A DNA stretch of 5,120 nt. Source: an uncultured Bacillus sp. Lineage in GTDB: Bacteria > Bacillota > Bacilli > Bacillales > DSM-1321. The position numbers were made by a program, and so were the translations under genes. The notes under the pieces are model-generated. The model did not search any database and was not told the origin of the DNA. It saw only the letters and a list, made by a program, of their open reading frames with translations. Where the stretch lies: the NCBI GenBank assembly GCA_934215995.1, contig CAKQBC010000191.1, forward strand, positions 1-5,120. Direction: 5' to 3'. How positions within the stretch are numbered: the stretch's first letter is position 1; every line of letters begins with the position of its first letter. Below, in pieces: positions 1-5,120 of the stretch.

Positions 1-69
1 TGCCTGCACAGAAAACCCGTTATCCCAGTGTCTATCTCCCGTTCATATCATGATTCAGGATAGGCGGAT

Positions 70-102
70 GCCCCGTTCTGGGGCAGTATTACCCGATACT
101 GC
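70..102 (-). other. Two overlapping hairpins just after the thiI stop codon
   Basis: Read on the minus strand, the base next to the thiI stop codon begins a perfect 7-bp stem, GCAGTAT / ATACTGC (positions 102-96 and 89-83, 6-base loop). A second 5-bp GC-rich stem, GCCCC / GGGGC (84-80 and 74-70, 5-base loop), follows. The two share bases 83-84, so they cannot both form completely. The position suggests a 3'-end structure for the nifZ-thiI message. Neither strand shows a T-run after the stems, so this is not a standard intrinsic terminator. It could be an RNA-stabilising end or only part of a terminator. Positions 1-69 beyond it show no recognisable gene. Confidence 0.4.
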
Positions 103-1308
103 TCAGAAAAGATCGTCCGCTTCAAAGCCGTCGCTCTTCTCATTAGGTGAAATGTGCACAGTTTCCGTATCCCGGACAGCTTCGCTGATTAATGCATCGA
201 ATTCAACAAAACTCTCGAAGTGGTTCACTTTCTCCCGTCTCGGCATTGTTTTCGGGTTAGCCGGCGTGAATACCGTACAGCAGTCCTCGTACGGACGATT
301 CGATATTTCGAACGTCTCGATCCGTTTGGCAATATCGATGATTTCGTTCTTATCCATCGTAATCAACGGACGCAGAATCGGAGTATTTGTCACTTCGTTG
401 ATTGCATACATGCTATAAAGAGTCTGGCTCGCAACCTGCCCAAGGCTTTCCCCGGTGATGATTGCAAGGCCTTCCCTTTGTTTTGTGATTTCATCTGCGA
501 TCCGAAGCATCATCCTGCGTGTTGTCGTCATTGAATAGTTCTCGGGAACCTGTTGCTGAATTTGTTTTTGTATTTCCGTGAAAGGAACAATATGGACGAC
601 CATATGCCCGGCTGTTTTCGAAAGCACCTGTGCCAGGTCGATTACCTTTTGTCTGGAGCGCTCGCTCGTGAAAGGAGGGCTGTAGAAATGGATGCATTCG
701 ATTTCAATCCCTCTTTTCATTGCCATAAAGCCGGCAACAGGGCTGTCAATGCCTCCTGAAAGCATAAGCATTGCCTTCCCGCTTGAGTTTAACGGCAAGC
801 CTCCTGCCCCTTTTATGATTTCTCCAGTCAGAAAGCAAGCTTCTTTCCGGATTTCAACCACAACATTCAAGTCCGGATTTCTTACATCCACTTTCAGTCC
901 AGGGACATTTTTGAGAATATGCCCTCCCACGGCATGATTGACTTCATTCGTATCTAGCGGGAAGTCCTTATCCGGACGTTTTGTAGTGACCTTAAACGTT
1001 GAGATATCCCGTGAAAGGCCGTTCAAGTAGCTGAGCGCCGCTTCCTTGATTGAGTCAATGTCCTTTTTTACGTGGATGACCGGGCTGAACGATTGGATCC
1101 CGAATATATGTTGAAGTTTTTCGGAAATGGCCTTGTAATCTTCCCCGTTCAGGATAATGTACATTCTGTCGCGTGAGGCATTGATTTCGATTTGTTCAAA
1201 ATCCCTTAGCGTCTGTTTCACATTCCTTTTCAGCCTGGATACAAACCCTTTTCTATTTCTCCCTTTTGTCGAAAGCTCTCCATAACGGATCATTATTTGA
1301 TCATACAT
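103..1308 (-). CDS. thiI: tRNA 4-thiouridine synthase (tRNA sulfurtransferase) ThiI, short form
   Basis: ThiI makes 4-thiouridine at position 8 of tRNA, a near-UV sensor base: it adenylates U8 with ATP and replaces the activated oxygen with sulfur from a cysteine desulfurase. The 401-residue protein has an N-terminal ferredoxin-like and THUMP tRNA-binding region (about 1-165) and a PP-loop ATP-binding domain (about 175 onward). The PP-loop SGGIDSP is at 184-190, and family segments RMMLRIADEI (265-274) and TGESLGQVASQT (285-296) follow. Cysteines 343-344 in PYEDCCTVFTP match the acceptor cysteine region of the family. It ends without the C-terminal rhodanese domain of E. coli ThiI, as in Bacillus, so the persulfide must come directly from a partner. 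The start fits the family opening (MYDQIMIRYGELSTKG). A weak GGGG ribosome site (1318-1321) lies inside the end of nifZ, and the 6-base gap suggests translational coupling. The product is cytoplasmic. Confidence 0.97.
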   Translation of the reverse strand: MYDQIMIRYGELSTKGRNRKGFVSRLKRNVKQTLRDFEQIEINASRDRMYIILNGEDYKAISEKLQHIFGIQSFSPVIHVKKDIDSIKEAALSYLNGLSRDISTFKVTTKRPDKDFPLDTNEVNHAVGGHILKNVPGLKVDVRNPDLNVVVEIRKEACFLTGEIIKGAGGLPLNSSGKAMLMLSGGIDSPVAGFMAMKRGIEIECIHFYSPPFTSERSRQKVIDLAQVLSKTAGHMVVHIVPFTEIQKQIQQQVPENYSMTTTRRMMLRIADEITKQREGLAIITGESLGQVASQTLYSMYAINEVTNTPILRPLITMDKNEIIDIAKRIETFEISNRPYEDCCTVFTPANPKTMPRREKVNHFESFVEFDALISEAVRDTETVHISPNEKSDGFEADDLF

Positions 1309-1314
1309 ATTTGA

Positions 1315-2457
1315 TTACCCCATTACTTCTTTTAATTTTTTCAATGTCGTTTCTATCGTTTTAAGGAACTCTCTTGCTTCCGCCATTGTATTTTCATACG
1401 AAAGGCTGATCCTTATGCTGCTCGAAGCAAGCGCCTCATCGTTCGTCATCATCATGATTGTATCGCTGACTGTTTTTCTCCTAGAGGAGCAGGCGCTTGT
1501 CGTCGATACATAGATCCCTTCTTCTTCGAGCGCATGGATCAATACTTCGGTTTTGATTCCGGGCACTGAAAAATTAAGGATATGCGGTGCGCAATTTTGT
1601 TCCGGGGAATTGATCCTTACTCCATCTATGTCCCCTAGTCCCTGCCTGATGAATGAAGATATTTCTTTCAGATGCCGGTTGCCTGATGCAGCCGCATCCA
1701 GGCACATTCTAAGGGCTTTCGCCAATGCCACAGCGCCTGCGACATTTTCTGTACCGCTCCTGATATTCTTTTCCTGGCTTCCTCCTGAAAAAAGCGGGAA
1801 GACGTTGACCCCTTCTCTTATATAGAGTGCACCAGTCCCTTTCAGTCCATGGAATTTATGGGCTGAAATTGTGCATAAGTCGATACCTGCCTCCTTTATG
1901 GAAAGCGGTACTTTGCCAATTCCTTGTATGTTATCTACATGGAACAATGTTTTTGGATAATCTTTCAGAAGCCTGCCGATTGCCTCAACTGGCTGAATGG
2001 CCCCCATTTCATTGTTGACATGCATAACAGAAACCAAAATGGTATCCGGTCTTATTTCTTTTTTTAAAGCCTCCACATCAACATGGCCGGTTTCTGTAAC
2101 CGAAAGGTAAGTGACTTCAAAACCTAATTCTTTCATTTGTTCAGCGGCCTGTTTGACGGAATCATGCTCAATGGAAGAGACAATCAGGTGTTTCCCCTTA
2201 GACTGGTTAGCCAAGGCAGCGCCTTTGATCGCTATATTATTCCCTTCTGTCCCTCCTGATGTAAAGTATAATTCCTGCTCTTTCACTTCAAGAAGGGAGG
2301 CTGTCTGCTTTCTTGCCTGCGCCAAAAGCTTTTCTGCCTGCGCTCCCAATCCATGCAGGGAAGAAGGATTTCCAAAGTATTTAGTTGTAACTGCAATAAA
2401 TGAATCAACTGCTTCTTTATAAGGCAAAGTAGTTGCACTGTTATCGAAATAGATCAT
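1315..2457 (-). CDS. nifZ: Cysteine desulfurase NifZ (IscS/NifS family), sulfur donor to ThiI
   Basis: A PLP-dependent enzyme that converts cysteine to alanine and holds the sulfur as a persulfide on its own cysteine. The 380-residue length is normal for the family and the reading frame is intact. Visible landmarks are the opening YFDNSATT (3-10), SGGTEGNN (67-74) for cofactor phosphate binding, the catalytic His98 in SSIEHDS, HVNNE (146-150), Asp175 in FHVDNIQ, the PLP-binding Lys201 in SAHKFHG, RSGTEN (233-238) and the catalytic Cys323 in TTSACSSRR. Immediate linkage to thiI matches the B. subtilis nifZ-thiI pair, in which NifZ is known to serve tRNA thiolation rather than general Fe-S assembly; I infer the same role here. 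The ATG start is supported by AAAGGTG (2465-2471 on the minus strand) seven bases upstream. The symbol could equally be written iscS or nifS by other pipelines; the name nifZ follows Bacillus usage and is unrelated to the nitrogen-fixation NifZ protein. Confidence 0.96.
   Translation of the reverse strand: MIYFDNSATTLPYKEAVDSFIAVTTKYFGNPSSLHGLGAQAEKLLAQARKQTASLLEVKEQELYFTSGGTEGNNIAIKGAALANQSKGKHLIVSSIEHDSVKQAAEQMKELGFEVTYLSVTETGHVDVEALKKEIRPDTILVSVMHVNNEMGAIQPVEAIGRLLKDYPKTLFHVDNIQGIGKVPLSIKEAGIDLCTISAHKFHGLKGTGALYIREGVNVFPLFSGGSQEKNIRSGTENVAGAVALAKALRMCLDAAASGNRHLKEISSFIRQGLGDIDGVRINSPEQNCAPHILNFSVPGIKTEVLIHALEEEGIYVSTTSACSSRRKTVSDTIMMMTNDEALASSSIRISLSYENTMAEAREFLKTIETTLKKLKEVMG
1318..1321 (-). 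promoter_or_regulatory. thiI: Weak ribosome-binding site of thiI inside the nifZ 3' end
   Basis: GGGG lies nine bases before the thiI ATG and overlaps the last codons of nifZ. It is the only G-rich stretch at a workable distance and is a poor match to AGGAGG. I infer that thiI translation depends partly on ribosomes finishing nifZ. Confidence 0.4.
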
Positions 2458-2464
2458 AAAGAAA

Positions 2465-2471
2465 CACCTTT
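2465..2471 (-). promoter_or_regulatory. nifZ: Ribosome-binding site of nifZ
   Basis: AAAGGTG on the minus strand lies seven bases before the ATG. It matches the core of the Bacillus consensus AAGGAGGTG in part and fixes the start at 2457; no competing start codon with a better site lies nearby. Confidence 0.65.
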
Positions 2472-2496
2472 CTCTTTAGGCTTTATGCAAATCTTG

Positions 2497-2525
2497 ATTA
2501 TATCATATTTGTTAAGTTATTTTAA
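2497..2525 (-). promoter_or_regulatory. nifZ: Sigma-A-type promoter of the nifZ-thiI operon
   Basis: On the minus strand a perfect TATAAT (2502-2497) is preceded by TG and one base, making an extended -10 (TGATATAAT). A -35 candidate TTAAAA (2525-2520, four of six consensus bases) sits 17 bp upstream. Transcription would start near 2490, giving a leader of roughly 33 bases before the nifZ ATG. The spacing and the extended -10 make this the best minus-strand promoter in the intergenic region. It is predicted from sequence only. Confidence 0.6.
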
Positions 2526-2527
2526 CA
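2510..2527. repeat. Inverted repeat over the nifZ -35 region
   Basis: TGTTAA (2510-2515) and TTAACA (2522-2527) form perfect 6-bp inverted arms around a 6-base centre. The repeat covers the -35 hexamer and part of the spacer of the predicted nifZ promoter, a common place for a repressor operator. No known regulator consensus is evident to me, and arms this AT-rich can arise by chance. Confidence 0.35.
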
Positions 2528-2562
2528 CATACTAATTACCATTGAAAAAACCGAAAATACTT

Positions 2563-2591
2563 TTGAAATATAATGTTTTCTTCAGTAGAAT
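2563..2591 (+). promoter_or_regulatory. braB: Sigma-A-type promoter of braB
   Basis: TTGAAA (2563-2568) and TAGAAT (2586-2591) are each five of six matches to the consensus and lie exactly 17 bp apart. Transcription would start near 2598, leaving a leader of about 120 bases before the braB ATG. An alternative is the perfect -35 hexamer TTGACA at 2642-2647, but its only -10 candidate (AAAAAT, 2666-2671, 18-bp spacer) is weak. I therefore prefer the upstream promoter. Confidence 0.5.
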
Positions 2592-2634
2592 AAGAAAGTG
2601 AATTTTATAACTAAGCGTATAAATGGAGTTTATA

Positions 2635-2649
2635 AATTTTTTTGACATT
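2635..2649. promoter_or_regulatory. Weak CodY-like box in the braB leader
   Basis: These 15 bases match the CodY consensus AATTTTCWGAAAATT at 11 positions and lie about 37 bases after the predicted braB start site, overlapping the alternative TTGACA -35. B. subtilis braB is known to be repressed by CodY (and ScoC), so a CodY site here is expected. In DNA this AT-rich, four mismatches are also easily reached by chance, so the call is tentative. Confidence 0.3.
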
Positions 2650-2661
2650 TTAGATTTCTAT

Positions 2662-2680
2662 ATCAAAAAATCTTTTTGAT
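2662..2680. repeat. Perfect 8-bp inverted repeat in the braB leader
   Basis: ATCAAAAA (2662-2669) and TTTTTGAT (2673-2680) are exact inverted copies around three bases (ATC). The element ends 28 bases before the braB ribosome site. As DNA it has the shape of a dimeric regulator's operator; as RNA it would be an AU-rich hairpin. An overlapping alternative pairing exists between AGATTT (2652-2657) and AAATCT (2668-2673). No downstream T-run makes it a terminator. Confidence 0.5.
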
Positions 2681-2708
2681 CACTTCACACCTAGTTAAAT
2701 TTTAAAAC

Positions 2709-2714
2709 AGGAGG
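2709..2714 (+). promoter_or_regulatory. braB: Strong ribosome-binding site of braB
   Basis: A perfect AGGAGG lies five bases before the ATG at 2720, fixing the start and predicting efficient translation. It is far stronger than the sites of the neighbouring nifZ and thiI. Confidence 0.85.
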
Positions 2715-2719
2715 TTTCT

Positions 2720-4072
2720 ATGAAGCAAACTATCACCACGAAGCAGCTATGGGCGACCGGCTTGATGCTGTTTGCATTATTCCTCGGCGCAGGCAACATC
2801 ATCTTTCCTCCCTATTTAGGGCAGCAAGCAGGAGAAAACTTATTCTGTGCTGTTTGCGGGTTTCTTGTGACAGGTGTCGGGCTTCCGTTATTGGCTGTCA
2901 TCGCTGTCGGCAGAACCGGCACCCTGCAAACGATCGCAGGCAGGGTTCACCCTTCATTCGGAGCTGTTTTCACCATTATTGTATACATGGCGATCGGACC
3001 ATTCTTCGGAATTCCAAGAACAGCAACAGTGACTTATGAAGTCGGGGTCCTTCCTTTCCTTTCTGAGAACGCCAGCGGAAGCGGATTGGCACTCTTCATC
3101 ACATCCGTTCTCTTTTTCGGGATAACGGCATGGCTTGCACTGAATCCAGGGAAATTGATTGACCGGATCGGCAAAATCATCACACCTGTATTATTGATCG
3201 TACTCATTGTACTGGTCGGAAAAAATGTGTTTTATCCAATTGGGCCGATCTTGTCCGGAACTCTTGATTACGCAGGAACAGCAACATCCTTCTTCAATGG
3301 TTTCATGGAAGGGTATCTGACAATGGATACAATAGGCGGACTCGTTTTCGGAACAGTCGTCATTTCATCAATCAGGAATCTTGGGATCGAGAACAAAGCC
3401 GACATTACAAAAGTGGTTTCCAAAGCAGGCATCATAGCGGCAATCGGCTTGATACTTGTGTATATCCCGCTTACTTATATCGGCGCAACAAGTGTTACAG
3501 AAATAGGCATGCTGGACAATGGCGGCGCCATTCTGGCAGCATCCGCAAAGTACCTGTATGGATTCTTCGGTATCGTTGTGTTGGCGTTCGCCATTACACT
3601 TGCTTGCCTGACTACCTCTGTAGGTTTGATTTCAGCATGCAGCGAATTCTTCGCAGAGTACATTCCTGCCTTATCCTATAAAAAAATCGTATGTTTACTG
3701 GCTATTTTCAGTACATGTGTCGCTAACGTCGGCTTATCGGCCTTAATTTCCATATCGTTGCCTATCTTGAATTTCCTATACCCGATTGCCATTACACTGA
3801 TTATCCTTACATTCTGTGAAAAATCCTTCAACAGAAGCCCATTCGTATATATAGGGGCGGTAACAGCTGCAGGGATTATCAGCCTGTTTGAAGCGATTGC
3901 ATCCTTCGGTATCGGAGGGGCAGCAAGCGACCTTGTGGCAATGATACCATTTGCCGAATACGGGATAAGCTGGTTCATTCCTGCCCTGATCGGCGGTCTC
4001 ATCGGCTACTTCACAACGCTTCTTGCAGGAGCAAAAGAAAAGGCTGACCCATTCGATCTTGATTTGGATTAA
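2720..4072 (+). CDS. braB: Branched-chain amino acid permease BraB (BrnQ/LIVCS family)
   Basis: A cytoplasmic-membrane carrier of the LIVCS family (TC 2.A.26) that imports isoleucine, valine and probably leucine with a cation. The 450-residue protein is full length and shows about twelve hydrophobic segments, near 10-34, 42-64, 78-98, 122-142, 152-172, 192-214, 234-256, 280-306, 322-340, 342-366, 374-396 and 415-437. Family landmarks are FALFLGAGNIIFPP (18-31), GPFFGIPRTATVTYEVG (93-109), GYLTMDTIGGLVFG (198-211) and LTTSVGLISACSEFF (297-311). There is no cleavable signal; the C-terminal tail is short and acidic (DPFDLDLD). Sequence alone says BrnQ family. The name braB, rather than brnQ, rests on its position between ezrA and nifZ as in B. 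subtilis. It is transcribed divergently from nifZ, converges on ezrA, and appears monocistronic. Confidence 0.93.
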   Translation: MKQTITTKQLWATGLMLFALFLGAGNIIFPPYLGQQAGENLFCAVCGFLVTGVGLPLLAVIAVGRTGTLQTIAGRVHPSFGAVFTIIVYMAIGPFFGIPRTATVTYEVGVLPFLSENASGSGLALFITSVLFFGITAWLALNPGKLIDRIGKIITPVLLIVLIVLVGKNVFYPIGPILSGTLDYAGTATSFFNGFMEGYLTMDTIGGLVFGTVVISSIRNLGIENKADITKVVSKAGIIAAIGLILVYIPLTYIGATSVTEIGMLDNGGAILAASAKYLYGFFGIVVLAFAITLACLTTSVGLISACSEFFAEYIPALSYKKIVCLLAIFSTCVANVGLSALISISLPILNFLYPIAITLIILTFCEKSFNRSPFVYIGAVTAAGIISLFEAIASFGIGGAASDLVAMIPFAEYGISWFIPALIGGLIGYFTTLLAGAKEKADPFDLDLD

Positions 4073-4112
4073 TCGGTCAGATGGCCTCACAGCCAATTAT
4101 CCGCAAAACATG

Positions 4113-4144
4113 AGAAGAGGGCACCTTAGCAGGAGCCCTCTTCT
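4113..4144. terminator. Shared hairpin between convergent braB and ezrA
   Basis: AGAAGAGGGC (4113-4122) pairs perfectly with GCCCTCTTCT (4135-4144). An inner CCT/AGG pairing closes on a 4-base TAGC loop after one mismatch. It lies 40 bases after the braB stop and eight bases after the ezrA stop. The U-tails are imperfect both ways: TATTTCC on the plus strand, and CATGTTTTG on the minus strand. Its place between converging genes supports a bidirectional terminator. The rest of the 80-base gap holds nothing I recognise. Confidence 0.65.
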
Positions 4145-4152
4145 TATTTCCA

Positions 4153-5120
4153 TTAATTTTTATCATCGTATTCCAAATCCACCGCTATCTCCTTCAAGGC
4201 GCCCGGCTCTACCTTTTCCAATGCTTTGGCAGCTTCCTCAAGCGCGCTTTCATATTCATAACGACGGAATTTTTCCTCGGCTTTCACCAGCGCTTCCTGC
4301 ACTTCAGGATACTGGCGGCGGTACCGGTTTGTGTATTGGATGACCTTTTCGGTCAATAGCATATGTTCAATCAATTCCTTCGTCCGTTCCGTGAACGAGT
4401 CGGCGGATTGAACGGCCTTATCCAGAAAGATCTGGACAGAAGTCATATTCAGCGGCTTCTCTTCAAGCTTGACGACAACATCGTCCAAAGCTGATTTCGT
4501 ATCTGCCAGATGGGCTGAGTAGTCTTCCGGAACACCCGGGACGTTGTGTTTGACCAGCCATTTCGCAGCTTGCTGCAATTGGATGTGCAGCTTCTTGATC
4601 TTATCCCTGGCAGAAAGTTCATCCTGCCTTAATTCCCTGATTTTTTTGGAAAGGACTTTATATTCTTCATCGGCTTCCGCAAGCATGGCCTCCATTTCCT
4701 CCATGCTGGCAGCAAGGACGGAATAAGCTGTATCCTGTTGCTCGACCTTCGCCTTTAGCAGCTCGAACCGTTTTGCGATTGTCGATAATTGCTTTTCAAT
4801 ATCCTTTTGGACTTTCAGTTCCTCATCGGAAACGTGGTAACTTGTTTGGATAGCGGATATTTCAACCTTCAGTTTATCGTTCTCGAACGCCAGGGCGCTT
4901 AAGCTATCCTCCAGCTTTTGTGCGTTGGAAGCATAATAGCCTCTTGCTGTAACTTCCTGCTCATACATATCGTACAATGCATTTATGTTATCCTTCATTT
5001 CCTCAATCCCATTTTCGACTTCCTCCAGTTCAGCCGAGTCGAGAAGGGATTTGTATATGTCCAGCTGCTTCTCCATTTCTGCAGCTTCTTTCTCGAAATC
5101 AAAATGGTTCAATATGTATC
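4153..5120 (-). CDS. ezrA: Septation ring formation regulator EzrA (partial, C-terminal part; start outside window)
   Basis: EzrA is a membrane-anchored, coiled-coil, spectrin-like protein of low-GC Gram-positives that restrains FtsZ polymerisation and helps division-site assembly. About 322 codons are visible; the family is usually about 560-570 residues, so the N-terminal membrane helix and roughly 240 residues lie beyond the right edge. The visible part is almost entirely charged heptad-like helix. It carries the conserved C-terminal patch QYTNRYR (positions 4338-4318), which corresponds to the QNR patch linked to mid-cell localisation. The first in-frame TTG (5112-5110) is not a start: the frame stays open to the edge through further codons (Tyr, Ile), no ribosome site is visible, and family members have coiled coil here. 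The stop is TAA at 4155-4153, after an acidic tail (DLEYDDKN). It converges on braB across a shared hairpin. Confidence 0.93.
   Translation of the reverse strand, partial: YILNHFDFEKEAAEMEKQLDIYKSLLDSAELEEVENGIEEMKDNINALYDMYEQEVTARGYYASNAQKLEDSLSALAFENDKLKVEISAIQTSYHVSDEELKVQKDIEKQLSTIAKRFELLKAKVEQQDTAYSVLAASMEEMEAMLAEADEEYKVLSKKIRELRQDELSARDKIKKLHIQLQQAAKWLVKHNVPGVPEDYSAHLADTKSALDDVVVKLEEKPLNMTSVQIFLDKAVQSADSFTERTKELIEHMLLTEKVIQYTNRYRRQYPEVQEALVKAEEKFRRYEYESALEEAAKALEKVEPGALKEIAVDLEYDDKN

Noticed and set aside
46..71. A sporulation sigma-F/G-like promoter on the minus strand (CATGATA at 52-46) for an sspA-like gene beyond the left edge, as in B. subtilis.
   Set aside because: The -10-like motif fits the consensus, but the only -35-like GCATC (71-67) leaves a 14-bp spacer instead of 17-18, and no coding sequence is visible to support it.
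16..77. Three copies of AACGGG on the minus strand (77-72, 43-38, 21-16).
   Set aside because: The copies are only six bases long, are irregularly spaced (34 and 22 bases), and have no supporting context.
50..937. Plus-strand open frames opposite thiI (50-418, 220-534, 553-759, 692-937).
   Set aside because: They are antisense to a clearly recognisable full-length thiI, resemble no family I know, and have no convincing ribosome sites.
1553..2422. Plus-strand open frames opposite nifZ.
   Set aside because: nifZ has all its catalytic residues in the minus frame; the antisense frames read as low-information shadows.
2598..2708. A riboswitch or T-box in the roughly 120-base braB leader.
   Set aside because: The leader is AT-rich, with no conserved T-box sequence, no GC-rich stems and no terminator hairpin with a T-run.
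3475..4096. Minus-strand open frames opposite braB (3475-3663, 3676-4002, 3776-4096).
   Set aside because: They are shadows of a full-length membrane transporter and have no recognisable motifs or start signals.

Overview
The window looks like core chromosome of a Gram-positive Firmicute of the Bacillaceae. The four genes appear in the same order and relative orientation as I recall for the Bacillus subtilis segment ezrA - braB - nifZ - thiI. Other supporting signs are EzrA (restricted to low-GC Gram-positives), a ThiI without a rhodanese domain, a strong AGGAGG ribosome-binding site and AT-rich intergenic DNA. I cannot name the species. I see no mobile element, CRISPR array, phage gene, tRNA or rRNA.

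Layout. Positions 1-102 are the 3' flank of thiI, with two overlapping hairpins and no recognisable gene. thiI (103-1308, minus) and nifZ (1315-2457, minus) form a tight two-gene operon with six bases between them, read from a promoter at about 2497-2525. A 262-base AT-rich divergent intergenic region (2458-2719) holds that promoter, a good sigma-A-like promoter for braB, a weak CodY-like box and a perfect 8-bp inverted repeat in the braB leader. braB (2720-4072, plus) encodes a branched-chain amino acid carrier. It converges on ezrA (minus, 4153 to beyond the right edge), with a long hairpin between them that probably terminates both. The ezrA piece holds the C-terminal part of the protein; its start lies outside the window.

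Function. NifZ (cysteine desulfurase) and ThiI (tRNA 4-thiouridine synthase) form a dedicated sulfur-relay pair: NifZ takes sulfur from cysteine as a persulfide, and ThiI adenylates U8 of tRNA and installs the sulfur. BraB imports isoleucine, valine and possibly leucine with a cation. EzrA sits at the membrane and regulates FtsZ ring assembly. Apart from the nifZ-thiI pair, the genes are neighbours rather than parts of one pathway.

All four proteins look intact where visible. I found no convincing undescribed system. The points worth a second look are regulatory: the braB leader palindrome, an inverted repeat over the nifZ promoter, and the twin hairpins after thiI.
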